Below are positions 50,801 to 61,380 of a stretch of 64,000 bases of DNA, in pieces. The stretch comes from Thunnus maccoyii (Eukaryota; Chordata; Actinopteri; Scombriformes; Scombridae). The notes under the pieces were generated by a model. The model did no database searches, was not told where the DNA came from, and was given only the letters and a program-made list of their open reading frames with translations. Made by a program: the position numbers and the translations under genes. Each line of letters begins with the position of its first letter. The first letter of the stretch is position 1. The stretch covers positions 13,783,291 through 13,847,290 of the forward strand of contig NC_056536.1 of NCBI RefSeq assembly GCF_910596095.1, in the 5' to 3' direction.

Positions 50801-53800
50801 ACCTAACTGTAAATGATGCGTAACAACCCTGAACATCCTTGTATGTGGCAGCTGGTGGAAATGTGTTTCCACCAGCTGCCAACCTTTAGCATCCTAATGG
50901 TGACATTATATTTCTATTCCTGGTGACAATACTTACCTCATTTACATTTCAAAATGTTTTCCTCTTTTGTTAATGTCCTCCAGTAGCTGCCCCTCTCCAG
51001 GATTGTGAACGGGTGGAAGAGAACATACCACTAACAGATGAGGAGGGAGACGAGGAGGTGCACCCTGCGGGTGATTTACCTGAGGGGCTGCAGGATGTAG
51101 GAGAGCAGATGGAAGAAAGACCAGAGGAGGAGATTCCTCCAGGAACTTCCCCACCACAAGTACCTCCGAAACTTTTGCCCCAGCTGAGTCCTGGAGATGG
51201 TGAGTGCTTTTGTATCCTGTATATATGTATAAATGCGCAGGTGACAAAAAAGACGCCAACCTGATTAATAAGAGGAGGAAAGTAACTAGAGCTGCAACAA
51301 TTAGTCACTTAATCAATTAGTCGATTGATGGAAAATTAACTGGCAACAATTTTGATAATCAAATAATTGTTTAAGAAATTTTTAAAAGCAAGCTTCCCAG
51401 TTGCAGCTTTCCCTTTTTGATTTTTTCTGGTTTACATAATATTCTGTGCTAATGAACCGATTATCTTTGGGTTTTGGACTCAGTCAGACAAAACAAGACA
51501 TTTGGAAAAGTGACCATAAGTTCTGGGAACATGATGGACATTTTTCACTATTTTCTGACATTTTACAGACCACATAATCGTTTAATCAAGAAAATAATTG
51601 GTTAATCTGCAATGAAAATAATCATCAGTTGCAGCCCAGAAGGTAACAAATGCACGTTTCTATACAGGGTATGAGTCGTCACTGAATGGTTTGATGAGTA
51701 TAAAAATTATATAAATCATATGCTATTGGGATATTTTGAAGTGACAGCTCGTTACACTCGCCACCACAATCATCAAAACTCCAAATGATGGAATGTCTTT
51801 TGGAAGAATTAGTTTCAGAGACTTGTAGAGTTTATGCAACAGTGCATTTAAACTGCTCTGGTGGCTCAACACATCACTAATATTGTTTTTTCCTACTGCG
51901 CTGACACCACTGCAGGGTCGGCAAAAACAAGAGTTTCAGGGGTTGTTAAGTTACTCTTACATTAACATACATATACTGCAGATGGCAGATTGGAAGCGAT
52001 TTGCTCTCATTTCTTTGCAAAAAAAGAGTTTGTATTTTTTTCCTGTGTTCATATTTTTTTCTCCAGATGTTCAAATTTCCTCTGATATTACACAGATGTG
52101 CAAGTCATGTGGACTGGAGAGTCTTAATTCCCATAAGTAGAATTGTAAATGTGTTTCCTGTCAGCTCAGTATCAGTAAGATAAACTCTATCTAATGTGAT
52201 CCTGCATATAAAAATACAGATATGTTTATAAAATTAATAAAAATAGATGCTGTTATTCATCCTCCAGTATTTATCTGCTCATCCCTCCCTTTCAGATTCA
52301 GGCCCCATGTCGCTCCCCGCTCACCTGCCCAACTCCTACCTCCCCAAGGAACCTCCACCCAGGGCCACAGAAAGCTTGGCTTCAATGACCCTGCCACTGA
52401 GAGGGCCCCTGGCCAACCCCTCAGGGTCCCCACATCTAGGCAATATGATGCACCCTCCCATGCCCCCTAGCTGCATTATGGAGGAACTGCAGAGAGCCTT
52501 CGCTTCCAAGAACAGGCAGGAGAGGTGAGTCCTCAGGTTGACCCCAAACATGTTTATATAAGCTTCCCCCATCAGACATATTGAGACTATGAAAGCCAAA
52601 CCTGTCCCCTTTTTCAGTCTGATGTTAAAGCTAATGCTGTTATTGATGAACGGCTTCTATCTCTTTTGACAAGATACAAGTACTGGGTGACTAAAATGAC
52701 TAAAATGAGGTTTACTGACAAATCAATTATTTGTGGTGTCTTAATAAAAAAATCCCCCTAAATACATGAAGTGTTCTTTTTTGGAAAGACATCATTCAAA
52801 TATTTTGTACTTAAAATCCAGATGTTTTCCTTAACTCCTCCCACTGCCATAACCTTTACATGACAACAATGACAACATTAAACCTACACTTGCCCTCCTC
52901 CATGTGTCTCCTCAGTGTCCATGAAGGGTGTGAGCAGGGCTCACCCCCGCGGCTGTGGTGCTCTGACGGACGGCTCTCTCGCTCTTGCAGCTCTGAGAAC
53001 CAACACACATCATCTCTGGGAGGTGGATGTGTGGGAGGTGGAGGGTCTGACTGGCCCAAGAAGGAGGCGGAGGAGAACAAGGAGAACGTGCGGCTGGACC
53101 AGTGCTTCTCCAACACCTCAGGCCTCCCCACCGACCTGGACGGCTGGAATGAGTCCGTCATCTCTGGTGGGTCAAGAGCTTAAAAGTATGACTCACAGTG
53201 CAGTCTGAAGTATTTAGACAATCACCTATATTTTCTTGTTTTGTCTCTGTACTTTCTGTATACTGGATTTAAGATGAAACTTTGACTATGAGGTTAAAGT
53301 GCTGGTGTTTGCTTTCAAGTGTTTACATTTAAACTTAATGACCAGTGTAGGAATTGTTGCATTGTCATTGTCTTACTGCTCTTTCCAAAAATGGTAAGGA
53401 TAGCTTTACTAAACCTGAAAGGACTCTGGGGCAAAAATAAGCTTAGGGCCACTAATGACCCCCTTTTCCTCCACTCAAGTACAAAATACACACAGCCAAA
53501 AACAAACAAAGGAAAATGAAGACAAACACTGTGCAAGTCCACAAAAGTTGATGATGACTTTGGGTTTCCAGTGTGTTAATTCATGTATGCATGGTTGCAG
53601 GCACACTTCCTCGCAGGCTAAGGAAGGAGCTGCTGGCAGTTAAACTACGAAACAGGCCCAGCAAGCAGGAGTTGGAGGACCGGAATATCTTCCCAGCCAG
53701 GAGTGACCAGGAACGCCAAGAAATTCGCCAGCAGATTGAAATGAAACTTGCCAAGTAAGCAATGAAGTCTTTCCTACTTATCTATCAGTGATTTATATGT

Positions 53801-56800
53801 TGAAACCATTATAAATAACAGTATTAGGATCATGAATTTTGTCTTGTGATAGAAATATAAAATGTTTCAATCAAATCAATGATAACTTCTCTTTGCACTG
53901 GCTGAAATATCTTCCAAGCTACTGTACAATCCCTTAATGTCACTCTGCGGTTAAATAATGATTTCAGTGTTATTGATGGTGCACACCTGCCTGGGTAATG
54001 CTTTTGCATGGTAAACCTATATGCTTAATTGCTTCAGTTGCATAAAACCCAGCAGTAGGTGGAGGTGAGATAAAAAATCTGAACCATCTAAGCGGATTAT
54101 CTGATTGTTTTGCATGGATTTGATTTATGTTGTGTAATCTGCCACTGCTCAGAGCAGACTGTTTGGGTGTAATGCTCAAGGCCAATCCTCATCCTGGGAA
54201 GCCGCTCTATTATATACGAGCCTTGCACTTAATCATTTTAAGTAACACTGGGAAGACTCCCCATGGGTGGAAAGAGGATATCCAATCAAACTGGTGAGAA
54301 GGCCAAATGGAATAAACAGAAATCCTTTGACATGAGAAATGTGTGTGTTCAGCCAATTGCTGGATACTTGTAAAAACAAAGAGCAATCACTTTCACAGTT
54401 TCAGGAATGCAACAAGTACAGACAGACGCTGCTTCCAGGAAATCTCTTTGTACAAGACGCACCGCTGATGTTTGTATCTGTGTGCTTCCCTGCTAGGACA
54501 TTAATAGAACAACTGTTTTTTCTTATACAACTGAGAAACCTAATATACAAAGACTGACAGCAGCCGTCTCGTGTGCGAATATGTCACAAGACACAGGTTC
54601 TTTAGCACCAGCATATCAAACAGGGGCATGCCACAGCGTTACATAACCTGCTGTGCAATAACTCACAGCCAAGCACAGAGCGACTCCCACACTTTCTAGA
54701 GAAGAAGATCTATCGTCTGTCTCCGAGACAACTAAGAATACCGCCTCCCTGATCTATTCTTGGATTCACTAGGAGAAAATATTTTATTGTTGCTTGAGAA
54801 AAGGTGTTCACAAGCAAACAGCTTATGTAAAGGTGAGGATGGAGCACAACTGCGGCTTGCATAAGAGCTAGCAGGGTCAGTGATTTAAGACAGAGGGGTT
54901 CCACTTGTAGTACAGCAGGGAGAGAAGCTGTTTGCTATATAAAGATCTAGTTCTAGACAGCATTGGGTTCAATTGATTGATTCTTTTTTGAACCATTTAA
55001 ATTTCTCTACGAGTACTGAATAAATTAATGATCTCACGAGGATCAACAAGGACTCTTAAGGCAGCCTCATTTATGTGCTTCGTGCTGACTTGGCTGGAAA
55101 AAAAACGAAACAGCTCCAGCATTTTGAGAGGCTGTGTAAAATTTATGCACATCTACAAGCCATCTGTTCCAGTTTGCTGCTTTGGTTTGTCTGAATTATT
55201 ATCACTGCCATAATCTGTAAAGCTTGAGGGTCTAAACAAGTTATCTTATTATTACTTCATCTACAGTATCAAGCATGTGCAAGAAAATGAGTTTTCATCC
55301 TACTGTATATGCATAAATTGATGGCATACTGCACCATTTCAGAGGGAAATCCAGGCTAAATATAGCTCCGAATGGTGAAGAGAAGGGCATACTTATTGGA
55401 GGTAAAAAGCTCATTTCCACTGGGAATTCACAGTGAATGACAAAACAATCCATCACACACGCCTCTGGATTTCTCCTGTTGACTCCCAGCTTACACTCAG
55501 TCGGCTCTCTTCTCCATCCTATCTGCAGCTCACAATGAAAACCTACTGTTACATTTGCTGCAGATCAAGCAGAAAATGCCATCAGGACTTATGGCGGATA
55601 ATGACACCTTGTCCATCTATTGTGTCAGTGATGGATGACCTTTCTATCTTTAGAGACTCCCTGCCTGGCACTTGTGCTGCAGCCACACTCCACTGTTTCT
55701 AATCTTAGCTTCTGACACTGTTTAATAATGCATTTCCCCATGCCCTCCCCTCTCTCCGCAAATGTGTTGTTGGGGAGTTATATCAGCAGAAATAATAGGG
55801 GGAGGATGCAGGTGGGGGTTGGCTACTGTACTTGAAAAAGGAAGAAAGCTGGGCATGGCTAATTTTGACTCTTTGTGCGGTTGGCAGCTGAAATGAAAGA
55901 AAAGACTGAAAGCCTCTGCCACCCACTCATTGGTTTTTCATTCCTTTGTTTGGATTTTTCATCCCTCCCTTGGCTGGCAGAGTTAGATTTTCTATTCTCA
56001 CTCATATTATTGCAGAACCTCCTGAGTGACAAATAGAAAGCCTCATGCCAACTGGTGTTTATGCGTCATCATGGTATTCTGGGGACACCTTTCAAAGTCT
56101 TTAGTTCCGAAATGACTTAGTACCCGGATGTAGAGCTCGTTGAGTGAGACGCAAATGCAGTGAGTCAGGGTGTTGTCTCATTCAGGGATATTCCCAAATA
56201 AACCATCTTTTGTCACCTGAGAGCGGCACAGATTAATAAGGTTTTATGATTCATTTGGCTCACAAAGGATATCTGACTTTGCAACCAAAATAGTATTTAA
56301 TATCAAGTGTGATATCTGATTTCTTCAGCCTACCGACAAGGACAACAAAAGAAAGTGGTCCGTTTCTAAAAATAGCATCAGATACTCTGTAAAGCACATA
56401 CAGCTCTGTGCTGTGTGTTAGAGTGAAATCTCCATTAGTGTGTTGCTAGGGAGAAGAGAGAATTTCTGCGGAAGGACTATTGTCTCAAAGATACCAAGTG
56501 TTGTTGCTAAGCAACTCGGCGGCCAGGTCAATAATACAGTGGATGGTTGTATTCGCTGGGGCTTTGGAAGTGATTTTCTGTTTCATCTATTTAAAATGTA
56601 ATACTGGCAGAGCTGTGGGGAACACTTTGTCTCTCCGTTTGTTTTTCGAGCAGTTGTCAAGCAAAAGAGATGTGATGGGCTGATCCACACCTGAGATTTT
56701 AAGATAGTAACATTGAAACACGTCTGATTTGATCAAAAACCACTTTAACCAAAAGGGAACCTCACAGAGGAGGTAAACTAAAAAGAACAGAAACAATGGA

Positions 56801-57623
56801 AGCAGATTTCCTGTTTTTCATTAATATACAATTGCAAATTAGGAAGAAATAGATAAAATTCATGAGTATAAATTATGTATAAAATGCTTAAATTGTTCTA
56901 GACTTTCTTGGCGTTTGTGTTCTCTTTATTTCTCAGAAGAGAATTTACAAGGGGAGTCAAACTATTGAATTATTCCTCATGCTGTTCCTGGATGTCTAGT
57001 CATGCATGTGTTAATTACCAAAGACTGATTGCTTGCCTGTACTCATTACAATGTACAGTATTGAGCAGAAACTGTGTTTGGGAGGGTTTGAAACAACATA
57101 CTCTACTGTTAGAAACTGCTTTCATTCCTCTGCCAGCGTTGTTTCATTGATGTAGGAGACACATAGAAAACAAACCTAAGGCAAACATTTATTACATAAT
57201 GCTTTGTATTGATGTCTTTACTGTTAAGATGGTGGCATCTGTTGCTACACAAATCTGGTTTTAAGTTTGTTCAAGTCCTACTTAGCAGTGTATAGGAGAC
57301 TAAAATGATTTTATTAGCTATTCAGCGCCTATCTACCCAGTGGTACACACACACACACACACACACACACAAGGCCATAAGGACTTCGTGTGTGTACAGG
57401 TCGCAGTATGTGTGACCTAACTTTGATCTTTTTTCAGGACAGAACTATAAAGTGTCCAAGGTTAGTTTGGGTGAGGGGATAAAGAGACTCCAGCTGCGAG
57501 GCGGCATTTTGCCCTCTCTATCCCTACCACCTCTGGCGGTGTGCTGTGGGTTGTGCCACATGCTGTCTGGAGCTGAGCTCTGTTGTGCAGCTCACATTTA
57601 TTATTTATACAAAGTATGAATAG

Positions 57624-57681
<58 letters not shown>

Positions 57682-60249
57682 GTACTCTGGGAAAACATTG
57701 GATTTTGGAGACCTTTCAATTCTTTGATGGTGAGGAAACATAACAGCTTGAAATAAATGTACTAAAAGTGATATGAATGTATATATTTTGTCAACATAGT
57801 AAAGAAGAGATTATAAATTGTACAGGTCATACAACAGCATTTTGAATTCATTATTTCATTCCCTTTTTAAAATTGATTCCCCCTCCCTTTAAAAATGTAT
57901 CTTTTATAAGACTAAAAATAAAATGAACTGGTGCAGCGACGTGAGTAAAATGAGTGTGCCAGTAGCTCAGGAGGTTGGGGATGCCGTGAGTGGGAGCCTA
58001 TTAGGCTCCGCCTCCTAAACATTATGCATGCAGTAACCAGGGAGACTGGGGCAGTCGCGCCCCAGCAGCCCATCACGACCCACTTCAAAAGCGCCTGTAG
58101 TCTGTGGCGGATAGTAGAGGAGGCTGCAGCGGCGGTGCAGAGTAAACGCAATACGGCAGCTGCACTTGAGATGCATCATATTGAACTCGAGAAATAATTT
58201 GGTGGAGGATTCTCAAACAGGAGAATTGCGGTTCTTTCACTATTCCAGATGTGGGGAGCGCCTCTGCCGAAGTATCACAGTCGCGGTTTGGATGCGAGAT
58301 GGAAACATAGGGGATTCCTCTCGAGAACGCGCACAGTGAAGAAACTACAGCCGGTTTAAAGACGATAGGACCGTGACAGTTGAAGTCAAAATGGTTCAAA
58401 ACGTGGTTTTGGTGTTTCTCCGCAGGAGGCTGAGCCAGAGACCGAATGTGGAGGAGCTGGAGAGTCGAAACATCCTAAAACGTAAGTTAGATTTCTGCAG
58501 CCAAACTACCGCCTCTTACCTTGATTACTAATGTTTACAATTTAAAAATACATATACAAAAGCCCTGATCAAAAATACTTAAAACAGGGCAAGATGATGC
58601 ATTAATGATAGCACAGTGTAGTAACTTTACATTATTCAGGAGCAAAGAGCGCATGAGTGCACATTTCTTCTCTTCACTGTAAACCCTGTTAGAGGAGGGA
58701 GGGACTGAATCTGAAAGATTCTCGACATGACAAACTTGTTATAGCCCATCTGCCTCCATTTTTTTTTTAGACATTTATATTAATTTAATTATACAAGGGT
58801 AATCAATAGATATGTAGATTTGCAAGAAATAAACATTTAAATGAAAAAATAAAGTACATAAGCTGCTAATAGGGAATGCCTTTCTGACTGGACTGTTTTC
58901 TTTTTCCCAGAGAGAAACGACCAGACAGAGCAGGAGGAGAGGAGGGAGATCAAACAGCGGCTAAATAGAAAGGTACAAAACTGTGTGATATTGTCTCTGA
59001 AGAATGTGTACCAGCCTTCTTTTGAATAATAGTAATTAAGTGATTTTCCATTTATTTAGAGGGATTTGTTTCTGGTAACTGAAACCAAAACAATATCAAT
59101 AATACCAGAGGACCATTGTAGGCATGAAGCACATAAAGACTGTCTATAAATGTTTGTCCCATTTCTTGTTTTCCAGCTCAACCAGCGGCCCACAGTAGAT
59201 GAGCTGCGAGACAGAAAGATTCTGATCCGCTTCAGTGACTATGTCGAGGTGGCCAAAGCTCAGGACTATGACAGGAGAGCAGACAAGCCCTGGACTCGGC
59301 TCTCAGCAGCAGACAAGGTGGGTGTTAAGTGAGGAACACAGAAAAGACGAATAATATTTGAAAGAAAAGAAACTTTTTTTTCAAATAGTAGCCACACATG
59401 TCAACCATCATGACCTGCCACTAATCATTTGTACTTATCACCAAAACAAGTTCACTATTTAGGCCAGTCTGATAACAGATTTCCCCAATTCTACAGTGTG
59501 GCCTATTACTCACCATCACATGTTGCTGTTACAAGCTTATCTCACAAAATCCCCTGTTTGCTTTAGTTTTTTTAGGCTGATTACATTTTCTCTTCCTCCC
59601 GTTGTCACTTTGCTGTTCAAAGGTTGCAGCACCCCGATGGCTCAGGATGCACTTAGGGACGCACTAATGCCGCTTTTTTCCCTCCCACACAGGCTGCAAT
59701 ACGAAAAGAGCTGAACGAGTTCAAAAGCACTGAGATGGAAGTACATGCCTCAAGCAAACACCTAACAAGGTCAGTGTACTAAAGTGTTTAGTGTGTGTGT
59801 AGTATGTGTTTGGGAATGCATGCGTGGTCTATTCTGGGCTGCGGTGGTCTAAATTTAGCTCTCCTTGCTCATCCAGAGAGCACCGAGGAGCTAAAGATAG
59901 ACGTGGGTGTTTCTAAATAGGGGGGTAGGGGAGGGGTTGTCCTCTAGAGAGCTCCACCTGCCAGGCAGAGAGAAATGATAAAATGCCACGGTGTCCTTGG
60001 CTAAGCTTTGGCAAAACAGGGTCTTTGTTGTGAGATGTAACAGTGACCCAGAAGAAGGATGGGAAGGGACTACATGTCCAGCTCTTCAGCAAATTCAATG
60101 ACCGTGTTAAAAATAGACCCACAGGGCTGATTAATAGCTGCAATCATAGCTGGGTATGATGACGAAGGTGCCCTCTGCTCTCATGATTTGTACCTCTCCG
60201 CTTACACACATTTCCTCACATCTGTCTCTCCAGGTTCCACCGGCCATGA
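29856..60249 (+). CDS. phactr3: Phosphatase and actin regulator 3 (scapinin), 12 coding exons
   Basis: Coding exons are 29856-29958, 48213-48377, 50076-50243, 50984-51199, 52296-52524, 52916-53166, 53601-53754, 58426-58481, 58911-58972, 59177-59317, 59693-59769 and 60234-60249. All are GT-AG and phase-consistent, giving 545 residues (human about 559). The protein binds protein phosphatase 1 and G-actin. Seen here: the family N-terminus [10 protein letters not shown]; a basic import/membrane stretch at 59-86 ([20 protein letters not shown]); an acidic/proline-rich middle; EENKENV and NESVISG; three C-terminal RPEL repeats with RPxxxEL at 396-402, 434-440 and 472-478; then the PP1-binding string LIRF (484-487), Tyr490-Val491, Arg501/502 and Trp507; ending LTRFHRP. 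The N-terminal RPEL repeat expected right after residue 89 is absent. Exons 2 and 4 have tandem acceptors. The start at 29856 is chosen from the family-like [11 protein letters not shown]. Confidence 0.96.
32307..32365 (+). repeat. GGGCTGCAAC-type repeat fragment
   Basis: Begins 'GGGGCTGCAACTAACAATCA' and continues with 'ACCAATTAATCTGTCC', the typical left end of a widespread teleost non-autonomous DNA transposon. Only the left end is clear here. Confidence 0.55.
33813..33837. repeat. (TATC)n microsatellite
   Basis: Six tandem TATC units in phactr3 intron 1. Confidence 0.95.
34391..34640 (+). repeat. GGGCTGCAAC-type MITE-like repeat, diverged copy
   Basis: Starts 'GAGCTGAGACAATTACTTGA' and shares the interior phrases 'TTAACTGGCAACTATTTTGA' and 'TTTTTCACTATTTTATGAC' with the copy at 51288-51638. 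The right end is approximate. Confidence 0.6.
35349..35550 (+). repeat. GGGCTGCAAC-type MITE-like repeat, diverged copy
   Basis: Begins 'AGGGCTGCAACTTACTATTA', then an AATCAATCAATTTATTGG-like segment and 'TTAATAAGTGATTAATTGAA'. It belongs to the same family as the other copies in phactr3 introns. Confidence 0.55.
38329..38850 (+). repeat. GGGCTGCAAC-type MITE-like repeat, long or double copy
   Basis: Begins 'AGGCTGCGACTAATGATTAT', with 'AATTAATTGATTAATCG' and 'AAAATGTCAGAAAATTGTGA', and a second related segment around 38600-38830. It is either one long element or two copies side by side. Confidence 0.6.
44097..44510 (+). repeat. GCTAACATGCTAA-type interspersed repeat
   Basis: Contains 'GCTAATGTTTAGCAGGTA', a second GTTTAGCAGGTA copy, 'TTAGCATGCTAACATTAATT' and 'CAATCCATTTAATGGTTGTT', phrases I recognise from a high-copy teleost repeat. 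The family is not identified and no coding frame is present. Confidence 0.6.
45906..45913 (+). promoter_or_regulatory. TATA box of a candidate alternative phactr3 promoter
   Basis: 'TATAAATA' is followed about 10 bases later by 'GTGATTGGGCG' (inverted CCAAT) and a pyrimidine-rich, CpG-containing 600-base block running to about 46560, all about 2.2 kb upstream of phactr3 exon 2. A consensus-like donor CACA|GTGAGA lies at about 46504, but no ATG frame ending there matches the phase-1 entry of exon 2, so the promoter assignment is tentative. Confidence 0.3.
50748..50785. repeat. (AAT)n trinucleotide repeat
   Basis: AAT units with two GAT interruptions in phactr3 intron 3. Confidence 0.9.
50847..50880. 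other. Perfect 15-bp hairpin in phactr3 intron 3
   Basis: Arm 'GGCAGCTGGTGGAAA' (50847-50861), loop TGTG, and exact inverse arm (50866-50880). The stem is fully paired and contains the E-box CAGCTG on both arms. It ends 103 bases before exon 4. Confidence 0.95.
51288..51638 (+). mobile_element. Near-complete GGGCTGCAAC-type MITE-like element in phactr3 intron 4
   Basis: Left end 'GAGCTGCAACAATTAGTCAC' and right end, read inversely, 'GGGCTGCAACTGATGATTAT' give matching termini of a 350-base non-coding element. The interior matches other copies in this gene's introns. It is probably a non-autonomous DNA transposon; the superfamily is not determined. Confidence 0.65.
57344..57371. repeat. (AC)n microsatellite
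   Basis: Fourteen AC units in phactr3 intron 7. Confidence 0.95.
57626..57679. repeat. (CA)n microsatellite
   Basis: About 27 CA units in phactr3 intron 7, 255 bases after the previous AC run. Confidence 0.97.
57930..58390 (+). promoter_or_regulatory. CpG-rich candidate internal promoter of phactr3
   Basis: Immediately upstream of exon 8 the sequence changes to GC- and CpG-rich ('GCAGTCGCGCCCC', 'GCAGCGGCGGTGC', 'CACAGTCGCGGTTT', 'CTCGAGAACGCGC') for about 450 bases inside an AT-rich intron. It leads to an ATG at 58391 that is in frame with exon 8. This is the texture of an unmethylated promoter. No TATA box is seen. Promoter activity is inferred. Confidence 0.55.
58391..60249 (+). CDS. phactr3: Predicted short phactr3 isoform from an alternative first exon
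   Basis: The ATG at 58391 opens a frame, [12 protein letters not shown], that runs through the exon 8 acceptor without a stop and continues in the normal phactr3 frame ([12 protein letters not shown]). First exon 58391-58481 followed by exons 58911-58972, 59177-59317, 59693-59769 and 60234-60249 gives 128 residues. The product would keep the last two RPEL repeats and the whole PP1-binding string (LIRF to Trp and LTRFHRP) but lose the N-terminal basic region and the first C-terminal RPEL. The open frame and CpG-rich upstream block are seen; existence of the transcript is inferred. The in-frame stretch is only 35 bases upstream of exon 8, so chance is possible. Confidence 0.45.
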
Positions 60250-61380
60250 AAGCGGGGAGTTTCTTCTGTGAAGAAATGCTGAGCTTAGAAATTTTCTGAG
60301 GCTGCTAGAAGCTGCTCAACGGTGACAGTTCAAAGAGCCTGAAGCCTTTTCGCCTTCAGTGTGTCTTTAACATTCTTCCAGCACCCTTGACGATCATATC
60401 GATATGAGAATAGGGGTGTGGGAGAGAAGATGACGGTAATGTTTGTGGCAGTGTGTCCTGGAGACTACTGGACTTCGCCACGTGGAAGCTGGCTGGTGGA
60501 AGAGGACTTTGGTGGAGCCTCTTGACTCTCAGGATGAGGGTAGAGGAAAAAAAAACAATCCTGTCATTCAGTCCGTGTTGTTTTTTTTGTACTATTTCAT
60601 GGACTCCTTTGACAAGGCGGTGTGTGAATCCATGTAGTGGGAAGAAGTTGTGCATGTGACCAGCTTCACCTTTTCTTAACTGATGAATAATGTGTCACTT
60701 GGACTGTGTAAAGACTGTGCAGTCTGGGGAAGGTGGGTTTGGGGATGAATTTGATATTAACTGTACATACAGTATGTCAATCTGAATGGGACCGTCAATG
60801 TCTTCACTGAAAAGAGAAATACCTTTGTAAGCACTCTTGTCTTCAAAATACAAGGCCTTTTTTTAAGAATGTCTTATCTGATTTTTTTTTAAACAATTTT
60901 ATTTTCAATTAAGAATCAAGTTGAAGAGGTAATTAAAAACAATTGATAAAGTGAACATTTTCAATCTTTAGTTTGCCATTTTCAGTTCTTCTCTAACCTA
61001 CATAAATAAATCAGCAATTTGTATTAAAAAAAATCATAGAGCCAACACAATTAAAGACATGGAAAAAGCTCATTACCTGTACTTACTTTCAAAGAACACT
61101 AAAATCCATTGAATTTATAAATCTCATAAAATAATTAATATTAGAATATTATAACATTTCTCATAAAAATAAACATGTAACAGCAACACATCCAGGTCAG
61201 AAAAAAATAAACACATACAGATACTAAAGAAAGATGCTAAAAGCAGAACCTGGAAATCTCAACTTCAAGGAAACAATGTTAATTAAATGTTAATGAAAGT
61301 ACACAGCACAGTGTGCATGGTGTGATGTACTACACAACCTTGTTTAGTGTGTAGAGACCTTTAGCAGGACTGTGTTCAAC
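60250..61380. other. Convergent 3' UTRs of phactr3 and sycp2
   Basis: The two stop codons are 1.1 kb apart and face each other. Candidate poly(A) signals are + strand AATAAA at 61005-61010 (and 61168-61173) for phactr3 and - strand AATAAA at 60898-60903 for sycp2, so the two UTRs may overlap. No other gene is seen. Confidence 0.6.
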
